Origin: Sphingobacterium paludis
GTDB taxonomy: Bacteria > Bacteroidota > Bacteroidia > Sphingobacteriales > Sphingobacteriaceae
Length of the DNA stretch: 64,000 bases
Assembly: GCF_004364125.1 (NCBI RefSeq)
Contig: NZ_SNZV01000009.1
Span: 1 to 64,000, forward strand
Direction of reading: 5' to 3'
The notes beneath the pieces were generated by a model. The model was not told the DNA's origin and searched no databases. It saw only the letters and a list, made by a program, of their open reading frames with translations. The translations under genes and the position numbers were made by a program. Shown in pieces: positions 63,541 to 64,000 of this stretch (positions within the stretch are counted from its first letter, which is position 1; each line of letters opens with the position of its first letter).

Positions 63541-64000
63541 TTATTTCTTATAAAAAATCCAAGTTTCATTTGCAGCTGTACCTTCGATACCTTCCTGATA
63601 GCTGCCCATCAATTTATTCCACTCGTTGACGCGTGGGTTGTCTTTAAGCGTCAAGGGGTCGATATCTTCAAACCGCTGTCCTTTTGGAAAAGAGATGTAT
63701 AGCATGAGCTGCCTATCGTTGCGGTATAACAACACCTCTTCAAAGCCTGCTTGACAAAAACCTTTGGCTACTTCTGGCCATTTTTCATATTGCTCTTCGT
63801 GGGCGTGCAGATAGGCTTCCTGCTTCGCCTTATCGTCTACGAGTTGTGCGGTTAACAATACGTAATCCGTTTCTACGGCGGCAGATGTGCCTGCACAGCG
63901 GCTCTTGTCGAAGCTGTAAAACAGGTTATTGAACACTTTATAGGCCACCTCCGGGTAGTTGGCAAGCCAGGCTCCAGCCAGTTTTTTACCAAGCTCATCT
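63541..64000 (-). CDS. C-terminal L-rhamnose mutarotase (RhaM/DUF718) domain of a larger protein, partial
   Basis: The last about 100 residues form an L-rhamnose-mutarotase domain (QEAYLHAHEEQYEKWPEVAK, LLYRNDRQLMLYISFP, then DNPRVNEWNKLM). RhaM interconverts alpha and beta anomers of L-rhamnose or related deoxysugars. The usual RhaM is about 104 residues and free-standing, but here the frame has no stop or ATG upstream and stays open to the window edge (GKKLAGAWLANYPEVAYKVF), so this is the end of a fusion. A GTG at 63948 could start a 135-residue protein, which I think less likely. The N-terminal partner is not visible. Probably an early gene of the operon. Confidence 0.75.
   Translation of the reverse strand, partial: DELGKKLAGAWLANYPEVAYKVFNNLFYSFDKSRCAGTSAAVETDYVLLTAQLVDDKAKQEAYLHAHEEQYEKWPEVAKGFCQAGFEEVLLYRNDRQLMLYISFPKGQRFEDIDPLTLKDNPRVNEWNKLMGSYQEGIEGTAANETWIFYKK

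Overview
The window is a chromosomal segment of a Bacteroidota bacterium, most likely of the Sphingobacteriaceae (Sphingobacterium/Pedobacter/Parapedobacter type). This rests on the 16S rRNA 5' end at the left edge, many promoters of the Bacteroidota form (TTTG, about 20 bp, TAnnTTTG), weak Shine-Dalgarno sites, a SusCD-type lifestyle (secreted glycosidases, a periplasmic-propeller sensor kinase) and AT-rich intergenic repeats. Genus and species cannot be fixed from here.

Layout. 1-0.56 kb: start of an rRNA operon on the minus strand with two tandem promoters. 0.56-6.8 kb: transporters and regulators (Fsr-type and DHA2-type MFS pumps, FadR and Lrp regulators, an SDR, a ClC channel). 7.0-16.8 kb: a secreted glycan-degrading operon (GH2, sulfatase, two GH43) divergent from a two-component system whose sensor and AraC-type response regulator are two overlapping genes instead of one hybrid protein. 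17-18.4 kb: ZIP metal transporter, then a non-coding stretch with a very small membrane-protein ORF. 18.4-24.3 kb: assimilatory nitrite reduction (cobA divergent from nirB-nirD-nirC and a small secreted protein) beside a Crp/Fnr regulator with four cysteines. 25.1-27.1 kb: phosphoglycolate phosphatase, a candidate small RNA and a repeat-rich gap. 27.1-29.9 kb: a Gfo/Idh oxidoreductase with a double DUF1080 protein. 30.2-36.3 kb: L-rhamnose uptake and catabolism (rhaT, aldolase/dehydrogenase fusion, rhaI, rhaB). 36.5-51.2 kb: six secreted enzymes (GH78, GH2, GH106, GH127, SGNH esterase, DUF5703) that would release rhamnose and other sugars from a pectin-like glycan and feed the rhamnose operon. 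51.2-53.0 kb: an island with insertion-sequence-like ends, a promoter, a structured RNA and an Abi_2/AbiF-type HEPN protein. 53.0-64.0 kb: a compact minus-strand operon with two CaiB/BaiF CoA-transferases, two solute-binding-like proteins without signal peptides, two Gfo/Idh oxidoreductases, a MaoC hydratase, an SSS symporter, a FucP permease and an L-rhamnose-mutarotase domain at the right edge.

The two strongest candidates for something new are the RNA plus HEPN pair at 52.1-53.0 kb, which looks like an RNA-regulated toxin or anti-phage module, and the CoA-transferase/solute-binding-protein operon at 53-64 kb, which looks like an uncharacterised sugar or sugar-acid pathway.
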